From NCBI RefSeq assembly GCF_000716445.1, contig NZ_JNWK01000052.1, forward strand, positions 1 to 50,917: a DNA stretch of 50,917 bases. The letters are read 5' to 3'. Shown piece after piece: positions 41,492-50,455 of this stretch (the stretch's first letter is position 1; every line of letters starts with the position of its first letter). The notes under the pieces were generated by a model. The model saw only the letters and a program-made list of their open reading frames with translations. It made no database searches and had not been told where the DNA came from. Origin of the DNA: Streptomyces wedmorensis. Lineage in GTDB: Bacteria; Actinomycetota; Actinomycetes; Streptomycetales; Streptomycetaceae. A program made the translations under genes and the position numbers.

Positions 41492-41611
41492 TGCGCGAAG
41501 CGCGCACCCTGGGCAGATCGCCGCAATTCCGGCACTACTCATGCCTCCCACGCCGCATCGGCGGGGTCCGCCGCACCGCGGCACTGAGCGCAAACTACAT
41601 CGGCGGGCGAG

Positions 41612-42442
41612 ATGAACCAAGAGTACGAACACGAAGACGCGGTCGAGGACGAGGCGGAGGCGACCCGGCGTGACGCGGGGGACGCGGAGAGCAGCCGCGC
41701 GAGTCGCGGCTGGTGGGACCGGAACGCCGACGAGTACCAGAGCGAGCACGGCTCCTTCCTCGGCGACGACCGGTTCGTGTGGGGCCCGGAGGGGCTCGAC
41801 GAGGCCGAGGCCGGCCTGCTCGGGCCGGCCGCCTCACTGAAGGGCCTCGACGTCCTGGAGATCGGCGCGGGCGCGGCGCAGTGCTCGCGGTGGCTGGCGG
41901 CGCAGGGGGCGCGGCCGGTCGCTCTCGACCTCTCGCACCGGCAGCTCCAGCACGCGCTGCGGATCGGCGGTGACGTGCCGCTGGTGGAGGCCGACGCCGG
42001 GGTGCTGCCCTTCCGGGACGGCTCGTTCGACCTGGCGTGCTCGGCGTACGGCGCGGTGCCGTTCGTGGCCGAACCGGTGCGGGTCTTCCGCGAGGTGCGC
42101 CGGGTGCTGCGGCCGGGCGGTCGCTGGGTGTTCTCGGTGACGCACCCGATCCGCTGGGCGTTCCCGGACGAGCCGGGGCCGGAGGGCCTCTCCGTGGCGG
42201 CCTCCTACTTCGACCGCACGCCGTACGTCGAGCAGGACGAACAGGGCCGGGCCGTGTACGTGGAGCACCACCGCACGATCGGGGACCGGGTGCGGGACGT
42301 GGTGGCCGGCGGGTTCCGGCTGGTGGACCTGGTCGAGCCGGAGTGGCCGGCGTGGAACGGCCAGGAGTGGGGCGGCTGGTCCCCGCTGCGGGGGAACCTG
42401 ATCCCCGGGACCGCGATCTTCGTGTGCGAGCGCGCGGAGTAG
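41612..42442 (+). CDS. Class I SAM-dependent methyltransferase
   Basis: A 276-residue methyltransferase. After an acidic N-terminal stretch of about 30 residues it has the Rossmann core: motif I LDVLEIGAGAAQCSRWLA (about 79-96), ARPVALDLSHRQL (motif II acidic residue binding the ribose), LVEADAGVLPFRDGSFDLACSAYGAVPFV, then LRPGGRWVFSVTHPIRWAF. The arrangement is of the UbiE/Methyltransf_11 type. The substrate is unknown. It lies divergent to rpsA. A near-perfect hairpin follows about 95 bp after the stop. Confidence 0.92.
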   Translation: MNQEYEHEDAVEDEAEATRRDAGDAESSRASRGWWDRNADEYQSEHGSFLGDDRFVWGPEGLDEAEAGLLGPAASLKGLDVLEIGAGAAQCSRWLAAQGARPVALDLSHRQLQHALRIGGDVPLVEADAGVLPFRDGSFDLACSAYGAVPFVAEPVRVFREVRRVLRPGGRWVFSVTHPIRWAFPDEPGPEGLSVAASYFDRTPYVEQDEQGRAVYVEHHRTIGDRVRDVVAGGFRLVDLVEPEWPAWNGQEWGGWSPLRGNLIPGTAIFVCERAE

Positions 42443-42537
42443 CCGTGGCCTGCGGGTCGCGGTCCGTGGGGCGCGGTCCGGTCACGGTCCGTGGGGCCGC
42501 TCCCGCACTCCGAATAGTCGTATCAGTCGTATGACCA

Positions 42538-42566
42538 GGTGGGCCCTGTGGACAACAGGGCCCACC
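42538..42566 (+). terminator. Intrinsic terminator after the methyltransferase gene
   Basis: Perfect 12-bp stem GGTGGGCCCTGT / ACAGGGCCCACC with a 5-nt loop, followed by a T-rich TCTTCTTCT tract. Confidence 0.85.
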
Positions 42567-42595
42567 TCTTCTTCTCCACGTACGAGACTGAACGC

Positions 42596-45271
42596 GTGAT
42601 CCGACACGACGCACTCGACCGTCTCCCCGTCCGCCATGCCGTCCCCGAGCTCCTCAGCGCGCTCGCGGAGCGCGGCACGGCGGTGCTGTCCGCTCCTCCC
42701 GGCACCGGCAAGACGACGCTGGTGCCGCTGGCGCTGGCCGGGCTCATAGGGGACGGACCGGGACGCCGGGTGCTGGTGGCCGAGCCGCGCCGGATGGCGG
42801 TGCGGGCGGCGGCCCGGCGGATGGCGTGGCTGCTCGGCGAGGAGGTCGGCGGCGCGGTCGGCTTCTCCGTGCGCGGCGAGCGACGGTCCGGGCCCGCGAC
42901 CCGGGTCGAGGTGGTGACCACGGGCGTCCTGCTCCAGCGGCTCCAGCGCGACCCGGAGCTGGCGGGCGTGGACGTGGTCCTGCTGGACGAGTGCCACGAG
43001 CGGCATCTCGACGCCGACACCGCCATCGCCTTCCTCGTGGACGTACGGGCAACGCTCCGGCCGGAGCTGAGGCTGATCGCGGCCTCGGCGACGAGCGACG
43101 CGGAGGCGTGGGCGGAGCTGCTCACGGCGGTGGACGGCAACGGGCCCGCCCCGGTCGTGTGGAGCGAGGGCGAGGGGCACGGGTACGCGGTCCGGTTCGC
43201 CGCGCCGCCCACCGGGATCAAGCCCTCGCACGGCACCTGGGTGGATCCGGCGCTGCTGCGCCACGTGGCGGCCACCGTCCGGCGGGCCATGGAGCAGCAC
43301 GAGGGCGACGTCCTCTGCTTCCTGCCGGGCACGGGGGAGATCGCGCGGACCGCGGGGCTGCTGTCCGGCCTGGACGCCGAGGTGCTCCAGCTGCACGGAC
43401 GGGCGCCGGCGGAGGTGCAGGACGCGGTGCTGCGGGGCGCCGGGCCGGGCGGGCGGCGGCGGGTCGTGCTCTCGACGTCGGTGGCGGAGTCGAGCCTGAC
43501 GGTTCCGGGGGTGCGGATCGTGGTGGATTCGGGGCTGGCACGGGAGCCGCGCATGGACCACGCGCGGGGCCTCGGCTCGCTGGCGACGGTCCCGGTGTCG
43601 ACCGCCGCGGCGACCCAGCGGGCCGGGCGGTCGGGGCGCGAGGCGCAGGGCGTGGTCTACCGGTGCTGGTCCGAGGCGGAGGACGGGAGCCGCGCCCGGT
43701 ACCCGTCGCCCGAGATCAGAATCGCCGACCTCGCGGACTTCGCCCTGCGGGCCGCCTGCTGGGGCGACCCGACGGCCGCGGGGCTCGCGCTGCTCGACGC
43801 GCCTCCCGCGGGGGCGATGGCGGCGGCCCGCGCGGTCCTGGAGTCGATCGGAGCGGTGGACGGGGGCGGCCGGGCCACCGAGCGTGGCGTACGGATGTCC
43901 CGGCTCGGGCTGCACCCCCGACTGGGCCGTGCCCTGCTCGACGGCGCGCCTGAGGTCGGGGCGCGCCGGGCGGCCGAGGTGGTGGCGCTGCTCAGCGAGG
44001 AGCCGCCTCGTGAGTACGGGGACGACCTGGCGGCGGCCTGGCGCGCGGCCCGCCGTGGGGCCGACGGCTACGGAGCACGGTGGAAGGCGGAGGCGCGCCG
44101 CCTGGAGCGGTCGGCCGGCGAGGCGGCGGGCGTGTCCGGGTCTGAGTCCGGGTCCCAGTCGCAGTCCCGGTCCGGGTCCGGGTCCGGGTCCGGGTCCGGG
44201 TCCGGGTCCGGGTCCGGCGGTGGGGGCGCCGGGGAGGTGGGGGGCTCCGTGGGGTTCGGCGGCGGGGGCGGTGGGGGCGCCGGGGAGGGCGAGGACGCGG
44301 TGGCTGGTCTGGTGACGGCGCTGGCATTTCCGGAGCGGGTGGCCAGGGCCAGGGAGCAGGGCGGCTATCTGATGGTGTCGGGGAGCGGTGCGCGGCTCGC
44401 CGAGGGCTCGGCGCTGCGCGCCACGCCGTGGCTGGCCGTGGCGGTGGCGGACCGCACGGCGCGGGACACGACGGCACGGGTGCGGCTCGCCGCCGTGGTC
44501 GACGAGTCCGTGGCGCGACGGGCCGCCGGCCATCTGCGGTCGACGGGCGAGGAGGTGCACTGGGAGGACGGCGACGTGGTGGCGCGCTCGGTGGACCGGC
44601 TGGGGGCGGTCGAGCTGACCGTGCGGCCGCTGGGGGCAGGGGCCGCGCCCGCTCTCGTACGGGAGGCGCTGCTGGACGGGCTGCGGCGCGAGGGCCCGGG
44701 GCTGTTGCGGTGGGGCCGGGAGGCGGGCGAGCTGCGGGAGCGACTCGCTTTCCTCCACCGGGAGTTGGGGGAGCCCTGGCCCGATGTGGCGGACGGGCCA
44801 CTGGTCGAGCGGGCCGGGGAGTGGCTGGAGCCGGAGCTGTCCCGGGCGGTGCGCCGCGCCGACCTGGGGCGGATCGACGCGGGTGAGGCGTTGCGGCGGC
44901 TGCTGCCGTGGGCCTCGGGTGAGGCGGGCCGGCTGGACGAGCTGGCGCCGGAGCGGATCGAGGTGCCGAGCGGTTCGCGGATCCGGGTCGACTACGGGGG
45001 CGAGCGGCCGGTGCTGGCGGTGAAGCTCCAGGAGATGTTCGGTCTCGCCGAGACCCCCCGGGTGGCGGGTGTCCCGGTGCTCGTCCACCTCCTCTCCCCC
45101 GCCGGGCGGCCGGCGGCCGTGACCGCGGACCTGGCGTCGTTCTGGCGGGACGGCTACCGCGCGGTGCGGGCGGAGCTGCGGGGGCGGTACCCGAAGCACC
45201 CGTGGCCGGAGGATCCGTCGCGGGCGGAGCCGACCCGGCACACGAGCGCCCGGCTCAGACGGGAGGGGTGA
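42596..45271 (+). CDS. hrpB: ATP-dependent helicase HrpB
   Basis: A DEAH/RHA-type helicase of about 891 residues. GTG 42596 is chosen because the region upstream is a terminator and GAGACT at -12 to -7 suggests a leaderless start; no family sequence is lost. Walker A SAPPGTGKTT (32-41), VAEPRRMAVRAAARRMA, DECH in LLDECHERHLD (near 130), SATSDAEAW, LSTSVAESSLTVPGVRIVVDSGLAR and QRAGRSGREAQGVVYRCWS define the core. The HrpB-specific C-terminal domain (TRHTSARLRREG end) is complete. Between them (about 513-560) is a Ser/Gly low-complexity linker encoded by a hexanucleotide repeat. The cellular role of HrpB is poorly known. The end overlaps the DUF3068 gene by 17 nt on the other strand. Confidence 0.93.
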   Translation: MIRHDALDRLPVRHAVPELLSALAERGTAVLSAPPGTGKTTLVPLALAGLIGDGPGRRVLVAEPRRMAVRAAARRMAWLLGEEVGGAVGFSVRGERRSGPATRVEVVTTGVLLQRLQRDPELAGVDVVLLDECHERHLDADTAIAFLVDVRATLRPELRLIAASATSDAEAWAELLTAVDGNGPAPVVWSEGEGHGYAVRFAAPPTGIKPSHGTWVDPALLRHVAATVRRAMEQHEGDVLCFLPGTGEIARTAGLLSGLDAEVLQLHGRAPAEVQDAVLRGAGPGGRRRVVLSTSVAESSLTVPGVRIVVDSGLAREPRMDHARGLGSLATVPVSTAAATQRAGRSGREAQGVVYRCWSEAEDGSRARYPSPEIRIADLADFALRAACWGDPTAAGLALLDAPPAGAMAAARAVLESIGAVDGGGRATERGVRMSRLGLHPRLGRALLDGAPEVGARRAAEVVALLSEEPPREYGDDLAAAWRAARRGADGYGARWKAEARRLERSAGEAAGVSGSESGSQSQSRSGSGSGSGSGSGSGSGGGGAGEVGGSVGFGGGGGGGAGEGEDAVAGLVTALAFPERVARAREQGGYLMVSGSGARLAEGSALRATPWLAVAVADRTARDTTARVRLAAVVDESVARRAAGHLRSTGEEVHWEDGDVVARSVDRLGAVELTVRPLGAGAAPALVREALLDGLRREGPGLLRWGREAGELRERLAFLHRELGEPWPDVADGPLVERAGEWLEPELSRAVRRADLGRIDAGEALRRLLPWASGEAGRLDELAPERIEVPSGSRIRVDYGGERPVLAVKLQEMFGLAETPRVAGVPVLVHLLSPAGRPAAVTADLASFWRDGYRAVRAELRGRYPKHPWPEDPSRAEPTRHTSARLRREG
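44171..44212 (+). repeat. (TCCGGG)7 microsatellite in hrpB
   Basis: Seven perfect TCCGGG units flanked by degenerate copies from about 44136 to 44218, encoding alternating Ser and Gly. The period of six keeps frame. Confidence 0.95.
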
Positions 45272-46238
45272 CCGGGGCGGCCGGGGCGGCCGGCGCCGCG
45301 CGGCGGGACCGGGCCTCCAGCCAGAGGGAGAGGGCGAGGAGGACGAGGGCCAGGAAGGTGAGGCTCCAGGGGCCGTAGGAGACGAGCATCAGCACCGAGA
45401 GGCGGTTGGCGGAGACCAGTTCGCCGACGCTCTGGAGGTAGTCCTCGCGCATCTTCACGTGGCCCTCGAAGACGGTGAGGGTGTCCCGGCCCATCAGCGC
45501 CTTGGCGTTGCGGAGCTCCTCCTTGTGGATCTCCTCGCCGTTGACGGGGGCTCCGGTGACCGGCTCGATCCAGAACATGCGCTTGGTCGTGTACCAGCGG
45601 GTGAGACCGGAGTCGGCGAGGACCTTCGGGGTGATGCCCTTGACCGGCATGGCCTTGGGCATGGCCACCTTGGTCCAGGGGATGGTCTGCTCGAAGTAGT
45701 AGACCTCCATGCCGCGGAAGGTGCGGGTGCCCTTGTAGTGGATGGGGGCCGCGGTGCGGGTCTGGGCGTCGAAGTACTGGTAGTCCCGCTTCTCGGTGAG
45801 GAAGGGGAACTTGAACTCGATGCCCTCGCGCCGGACCGGGTCGCCGTCGACCGTCTCGCCGGTGGCGTGGACGGGGGCCTGGGTGTGGGCGTCGAAGATG
45901 TACCGCTCGGGGACCTGGGAGACCATCTTGCCGTCGGGGCCCGTGACGTAGGCGAGGGCGTCCCAGACGACGACGTCGCGTCCGGCGTCGCGCTCGATCC
46001 GCCGGGACTCCTCCACGTTGCCCTTGAGGGTCTGGATGATCGTGATCTTCTCGACCTTCTCGGCCTGGAGCGTGGAGTAGTTGAGGAGGGTCGCGGGCCG
46101 GGCCTCCAGGACGGTCTCCTGGTACTGGTTCGGCGGGATCTTCGCCAGGCGGGGGAAGGCGTACCAGCGCAGGAAGGGGGCCATCGCGGCGCAGAAGACG
46201 GCGAGGGCGAGCAGGACGAGGCTGGCCGGGCGGCGCAC
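45255..46238 (-). CDS. DUF3068 domain-containing membrane protein
   Basis: A 327-residue protein starting at GTG 46238, with GAGGGGG 6 nt upstream. It has one N-terminal helix (ASLVLLALAVFCAAMAPFL) and one C-terminal helix (WSLTFLALVLLALSLWLE), enclosing a large extracytoplasmic domain. That domain has features of DUF3068: VVVWDALAYVTGPDG, RYIFDAHTQAPVHATGE, REGIEFKFPFLTEKRDYQYFD, YYFEQTIPWTKV and RWYTTKRMFWIEPVTG. The family is widespread in actinobacteria and has no firm function. It is co-transcribed with the 46-residue protein upstream (11-nt gap). Confidence 0.92.
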   Translation of the reverse strand: MRRPASLVLLALAVFCAAMAPFLRWYAFPRLAKIPPNQYQETVLEARPATLLNYSTLQAEKVEKITIIQTLKGNVEESRRIERDAGRDVVVWDALAYVTGPDGKMVSQVPERYIFDAHTQAPVHATGETVDGDPVRREGIEFKFPFLTEKRDYQYFDAQTRTAAPIHYKGTRTFRGMEVYYFEQTIPWTKVAMPKAMPVKGITPKVLADSGLTRWYTTKRMFWIEPVTGAPVNGEEIHKEELRNAKALMGRDTLTVFEGHVKMREDYLQSVGELVSANRLSVLMLVSYGPWSLTFLALVLLALSLWLEARSRRAAPAAPAAPVTPPV

Positions 46239-46249
46239 GGTCGCCCCCT

Positions 46250-46390
46250 CTACTTCTTGGGGCCGGGGTCGGCGGTGAGCAGGGGCTTGGGCGAGGTGGG
46301 GCCGTCGGGCGGCAGTTCGACCAGGGACACGAGGAGGACGAACAGCAGGACTGGGGCGAGTCCGATGGCGGCGGCGACGAGGGCACGCAT
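46250..46390 (-). CDS. SPW_0924-type small membrane protein (46 aa)
   Basis: A 46-residue protein read from ATG 46390 to TAG 46250, with GGGAGG 6 nt before the start. It is one hydrophobic helix (VAAAIGLAPVLLFVLLVSLV) followed by a short tail with TSPKPLLTADPGPKK. The TSPKPLLT motif and the position just ahead of DUF3068 match the SPW_0924 family of Streptomyces. It probably works with the DUF3068 protein in the membrane. It is short and easily missed by gene finders. Confidence 0.85.
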   Translation of the reverse strand: MRALVAAAIGLAPVLLFVLLVSLVELPPDGPTSPKPLLTADPGPKK

Positions 46391-46435
46391 GGTCGGCCTC
46401 CCGGGTTGCGATCTGATGCGTCGTCAGGGCGGGGG

Positions 46436-46464
46436 CACCGTAGCAACGCGACCGCGAGATGAGA
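46436..46464 (-). promoter_or_regulatory. Promoter of the small membrane protein-DUF3068 operon
   Basis: Minus strand TTCTCA (46459-46464), a 17-nt spacer and TACGGT (46436-46441). The -10 is good, the -35 weak. The leader is about 40 nt. Confidence 0.45.
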
Positions 46465-46548
46465 ACACGTTGCACCCGGGTAACGCGGAGCGCCGCCCCG
46501 CCGTCCGGTGGGGACGACGGAGCGGCGCGGAAGCGGGTCGCCGACGGG

Positions 46549-48312
46549 TCAGGCCGTGGGAGAGGAGCTGGGAGACGGAGTGGCCTCGGGCGATCCGGTG
46601 CCGGAGGGCGTCGGCTCCGGCGTCGGCGGCGCCTGGACCGTGAGCTCGACGAAGACCTTGCCGCCACCGGGCGTGGTCAGCTGGAGGAAGAAGGTTCCCG
46701 CCTTGTCGCCCGCGAACAGGGTGTCGGGGGCGAGGGTGAGCAGTCCGTCGACACCGGTCGTGAGGGTGACGGTGCGGACGGTCTGGTCCCCCTGCTTGAA
46801 GTACGGGCCCTCGGTGCTCTCCTGGGGGTCCGTGTCCGAGGTGACGACCGTGGCGGTGACGGCCACGCCGGGGGCGAGGACGCCGTCGTGGGTGGCCTTC
46901 ACCTGGATCTGCTGGCTGAAGGCGGTGCCGGTGGTGGCCGTCGGGATGCCTTCGCCGACCCGGGTGAGGGTGTCCGCCTGGCGCTCGGTGACGGTCGCGG
47001 CGAAGTCGGCCGCGGCCAGGGTCCGGCCCACGACGGTGGCGCGCACGGTGAAGGTCCCCGTCCGAGCACCGGCCCGGAGGAGGGGAGAGGAGGCGAGGCC
47101 GGCCGAGCCGGTGGTGACGGTGACGGCCGTCGTGCCGCCGGCGAAGCGGGCGTCGGTGGTCCCGGCGATCTCGAACCGGACGCCGACCCCGGCGACCGGC
47201 TTGCCGGTGGCGTCGAGCGCCACGACCCGGGGCGCTCCCGTGAAGTCGCTGCCGGTGGTCGCGGTCAGCCGGCCGTTGGCCACGATCGTCAGCCGGACGA
47301 CCTTGGCGGCGGGCGTGACGGTGGGCGGGGTGACCGGGGGCTTGGTCGGAGTGGTCGGCGGCTTGACCGGCGCGGGGCTCGTCACCGACGGCTTCGGCTT
47401 CGGCGTGACCGGCGCCGGGGTCGTCGGGGCGGGCGAGGGCGGCACGGTGGGGCGGTTGCCGCGCACCGGGTCGTCGCTGCGGTCGACCGGGAGCGTTCCC
47501 GTGCCGTCCGGGATCTGGTGGGTGCCGCGCTGGTAGTACGAGACCCAGGACATGACCAGGTTCAGGTACTCCGTCGAGCGGTTGTAGCTGAGGATCGCCC
47601 GGTCGAGGTCTGCCTTGAGCGCGAGGTTCCGGTCGTTCGCGCAGAGGTAGGCGCCTGCGGCCTGCGCGGCGTCGTAGATGTTGTTGGGGTCCTTCTTGCC
47701 GTCGCTGTTGGCGTCCTGACCCCAGGTCGCCCAGGTCGACGGGATGAACTGCATCGGGCCGACGGCGCGGTCGTGGACCTTGTCGCCGTCGTAGGCGCCG
47801 TCGTCGGTGTCGGAGATGTTCGCGAAGCCCACGCCGTTGAGGACGGGACCGAGGATCGGGGAGAGGGTCGTCCCGTTGGCGTCGACGCGACCGCCGCGCG
47901 CCTGGCCGGACTCGACCTTGCCGATGCCGGCGAGCAACTGCCAGGGCAGGTTGCAGCCCGGGGTGGTCGAGCGTATCGACTGCTCGGCGCGCTTGTACGC
48001 GGCGAGGACGGATGCGGGTATGCCGGCCTCGGCCGGGCCGGTGATCACCGGCAGGTTGGTGATCGCGCCGGGCTTGTTCGGCGTGTTCAGCGGGGGCAGT
48101 TCGGTGTAATAGGGGGAATCGCCGGTCGCGGAGCCGTCGCCCGACGGCGGCACGGTCTCACCGGCCCCGATCGCGCGGTCCCCACCGGTGTTGTCCGCGG
48201 GCGGCTGTACGGCCTCCGGCGCCTGCGAAGCCGCGAGCGCGGCGACAGCCGCGGCCATCACCACACCGCTGGTGGCCCCCTTGCGCAGTCGATGGCCGAT
48301 GTGCGCTGCCAT
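46549..48312 (-). CDS. Secreted lytic murein transglycosylase with Ig-like repeats
   Basis: A 587-residue exported protein. After the signal peptide, residues about 95-255 form an SLT_2-type lytic transglycosylase domain. LLAGIGKVESGQARGG carries the catalytic Glu134. VGPMQFIPSTWATWGQDANSDGKKDPNN is the family core, with a Ca-binding DANSDG loop, followed by YDAAQAAGAYLC and AILSYNRSTEYLNLVMSW. A Pro/Thr linker (about 285-335) is followed by two Ig-like/invasin-like modules (TFTVRATVVG..., FFLQLTTPGG...) and a Pro/Ser/Thr-rich tail. It would cleave peptidoglycan glycan strands during growth or differentiation. ATG 48312 has GGAGGGGA at a rather long distance. The 258-bp upstream gap holds no gene and no riboswitch that I can see. 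Confidence 0.9.
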   Translation of the reverse strand: MAAHIGHRLRKGATSGVVMAAAVAALAASQAPEAVQPPADNTGGDRAIGAGETVPPSGDGSATGDSPYYTELPPLNTPNKPGAITNLPVITGPAEAGIPASVLAAYKRAEQSIRSTTPGCNLPWQLLAGIGKVESGQARGGRVDANGTTLSPILGPVLNGVGFANISDTDDGAYDGDKVHDRAVGPMQFIPSTWATWGQDANSDGKKDPNNIYDAAQAAGAYLCANDRNLALKADLDRAILSYNRSTEYLNLVMSWVSYYQRGTHQIPDGTGTLPVDRSDDPVRGNRPTVPPSPAPTTPAPVTPKPKPSVTSPAPVKPPTTPTKPPVTPPTVTPAAKVVRLTIVANGRLTATTGSDFTGAPRVVALDATGKPVAGVGVRFEIAGTTDARFAGGTTAVTVTTGSAGLASSPLLRAGARTGTFTVRATVVGRTLAAADFAATVTERQADTLTRVGEGIPTATTGTAFSQQIQVKATHDGVLAPGVAVTATVVTSDTDPQESTEGPYFKQGDQTVRTVTLTTGVDGLLTLAPDTLFAGDKAGTFFLQLTTPGGGKVFVELTVQAPPTPEPTPSGTGSPEATPSPSSSPTA

Positions 48313-48570
48313 ACCCGTGGTCCCCTCCCCGTCGACTCCGTCCCGCGCTCCCCGCGCGTGACCTCTGGCGACCCTATGCCAACTCCCGACCGCCGGACAC
48401 CGGCGCCTGACCGTGTTTCACGGTTTCGTCACCTCTCGGCCCCCTTCCGAACAGCCGCCTTTCGATCCGGTACGGCGGCGGACGGGAACCGACCGGCGCT
48501 CCGGGGCCCTCTTGCACTGCGGCCGCTCCCGCTCCATGGCCGTCACCACCGGAACCGAGGGGACCTCCCG

Positions 48571-49554
48571 TTGCCGTTCACGCTGAGTCATGCCGCTGCC
48601 GTGCTGCCCGGACTGCGCCGGAACGGGACCGCGCGCGGACCCCTGGTCGCGTCCGCGCTCGTCGCGGGGTCCTTCGCCCCCGACATGACCTACTTCGCCG
48701 CCACCGCGGTCCCGGGGGCGATGGACCTCGGCGACGTCACCCACTCCCCCGTCGGGATCGTCACGGCCGACGTGCTCATCACCGCCGTGCTCGTGGGTCT
48801 CTGGCTGACCGTCCGGGAACCGCTCGTGGCGCTGCTGCCCGCCCGGTGGCGCGGGCCGGTGTACGGACTGGTCCGGGGCCGCCCCTGGCGGGACCGGCAC
48901 GCGGCGGCCCTCACCGGCTGGTTCTTCCTCTCCGCGGTGATCGGCTCGACCACCCACGTGGTGTGGGACTCCTTCACCCATCTCGACCGCTGGGGCACCC
49001 GCGCGATCCCCTTCCTCGGCGAGATCGTGGCCGGGTTCCCCGTCTACCTCTACGCGCAGTACGGGGGTTCGGCGCTGGCCCTCGGCCTGCTCGGCTGGTT
49101 CACCGCGCGGGCGCTGCGCTCCGCCGGTCCCGGTGCGGAGCTGCCGCCCCGCGTGCCGGTCCCGAACCGGAACGGGCGGCTCGTGGCGATCGGTCTGATC
49201 GGTGGCTGCGTCCTCGCGGGCGTCGTCCACCGGGTGGCGCGCTGGGCCGCGTACTGGGGCTGGGACCGGATCGAGACGCCCCTGGACATCATTCCGACGG
49301 CTTGTTTCGGGGCCGGCGCGGGGCTCGCCGTCGGGCTCGTGCTGTACGGGACGGGGGCGCGGCTGCGGGGAGGGCCGCCTGCTCCGTCGACGGAGGACCG
49401 GGCGAGGTCCGCGACGGTCCCGGCGCCGGAAGGGGCCCTTGGGGAAGAGGCGCCTGGGGAAGTGGCTCCTGCAGAAGGGGGCCCTGTGGAGCAGGCCCCG
49501 GGGGGAGGGCGCCCGGCTCCTCGTGCGGAACGCTCCCGTCAGGGATCTCGCTGA
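48571..49554 (+). CDS. DUF4184 family membrane protein with disordered tail
   Basis: 327 residues. The start is TTG 48571, supported by GAGGGGA 8 nt upstream and by the family opening PFTLSHAAAVLPGLR. The domain (about 1-265) has several membrane helices and the conserved pieces GSFAPDMTYFA, THSPVGIV and STTHVVWDSFTH, with His and Asp residues that could bind metal. Function unknown. The last about 60 residues are Pro/Glu/Gly-rich. Its final 266 nt lie antisense to the coding tail of the serine hydrolase, so the C terminus of one or both may be fortuitous. Confidence 0.82.
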   Translation: MPFTLSHAAAVLPGLRRNGTARGPLVASALVAGSFAPDMTYFAATAVPGAMDLGDVTHSPVGIVTADVLITAVLVGLWLTVREPLVALLPARWRGPVYGLVRGRPWRDRHAAALTGWFFLSAVIGSTTHVVWDSFTHLDRWGTRAIPFLGEIVAGFPVYLYAQYGGSALALGLLGWFTARALRSAGPGAELPPRVPVPNRNGRLVAIGLIGGCVLAGVVHRVARWAAYWGWDRIETPLDIIPTACFGAGAGLAVGLVLYGTGARLRGGPPAPSTEDRARSATVPAPEGALGEEAPGEVAPAEGGPVEQAPGGGRPAPRAERSRQGSR

Positions 49555-50455
49555 TCTCCTCGGGCGGGGTGAAGCCGCGGGCGGCCGTGCCGGCGGCGAG
49601 CCTGCGGTGCACGGCGAGGGCGACCCCCTCCAGGGTGCGGACGCCGTACCGCTTGGTGGGGTTGTCGTGGCTCAGGAGGGCGATCCGGTAGTCGATCGCG
49701 GGGGCGTCCGTGCCCGTGGTGCCGGCGGCCGGGCGGACGATGCCGACGCTGTGGACCCGCCAGCCGTGGGTGGCGCGGGGCAGCCAGCCGTTCTTGAGGT
49801 GGACCTTGACCGTGCGGGGCGCTCCCGCGGTCACCCCCCAGGCCTGGTCGCGGATGACCTGGCCCATCAGGGTCAGGGCCTCGGTACGGCGGGAGACCGC
49901 GGCGAGCAGGGCCAGTTGGTCCCGGGCGGTGGTCCGGGTGAGGCCCCAGTAACGGTCGCGGCCGAGGACCGTGTCCTGTGCCCCGGCCTCGCGCAGCACC
50001 CGGTTCAGCCGGGCGCGGGACAGGCCCTGCCAGAGGTCGCTGGCCGCGGTGTTGTCGGAGCGCGTGATCATCGCCTTCATCCGCCGGGCCTCCATGCGGG
50101 TCGGCGCCCGGCCGAGCTCCTCGGCGCGGCCGAGGACGGCCTGCATGATCAGGACCTTGGCGATGCTGGCGGAGTCGTACGCCCGGGTGTCGCCCAGCCG
50201 GCAGCGCAGTCCGCGCCGGACGTCGTGGACGGCGACGGAGACGGTGCCGTCGCGGCCCTTGAGCGCCGACTCGATGTCCTGGGAGAGCCGGGCGGCGAGA
50301 GTGGGCTCACGGGACGAGGAGCAGAGTGCGGGGGCGCGGTGCGGTCGGGGTGCCTCGGCGGACCAGGCGGTTTCGGAGGCCCCGGTGGCACCGGAGGCGC
50401 CGAGGAGGGTGCCGAGCAGGGCCCAGGCGCGGAGGCGGGGGCGGCGCGTGATCAT
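49289..50455 (-). CDS. Secreted serine hydrolase (class A beta-lactamase-like fold)
   Basis: A 388-residue exported protein. After a signal peptide (WALLGTLLGASGATGA) comes a class A beta-lactamase/transpeptidase-like domain: SIAK (Ser97-Lys100) is the SxxK nucleophile motif, SDN is at 133-135, and KNG in VHLKNGWLP takes the KTG place. The usual Glu166-bearing omega loop is not obvious, so it may not hydrolyse beta-lactams. The domain ends near HRRLAAGTAARG. About 85 residues of Pro-rich tail follow (PLPQAPLPQGPLP) ending in a basic RARRRAPRRPR stretch. This tail overlaps DUF4184. GACACT lies 7 nt before ATG 50455, so the mRNA may be leaderless. Confidence 0.85.
   Translation of the reverse strand: MITRRPRLRAWALLGTLLGASGATGASETAWSAEAPRPHRAPALCSSSREPTLAARLSQDIESALKGRDGTVSVAVHDVRRGLRCRLGDTRAYDSASIAKVLIMQAVLGRAEELGRAPTRMEARRMKAMITRSDNTAASDLWQGLSRARLNRVLREAGAQDTVLGRDRYWGLTRTTARDQLALLAAVSRRTEALTLMGQVIRDQAWGVTAGAPRTVKVHLKNGWLPRATHGWRVHSVGIVRPAAGTTGTDAPAIDYRIALLSHDNPTKRYGVRTLEGVALAVHRRLAAGTAARGFTPPEEISEIPDGSVPHEEPGALPPGPAPQGPLLQEPLPQAPLPQGPLPAPGPSRTSPGPPSTEQAALPAAAPPSRTARARRRAPRRPRNKPSE

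Noticed and set aside
48313..48570. c-di-AMP (ydaO) riboswitch before the transglycosylase, as known for some Streptomyces wall hydrolases
   Set aside because: The conserved ydaO core could not be found. The leader is short, with only a small GCGCG hairpin.
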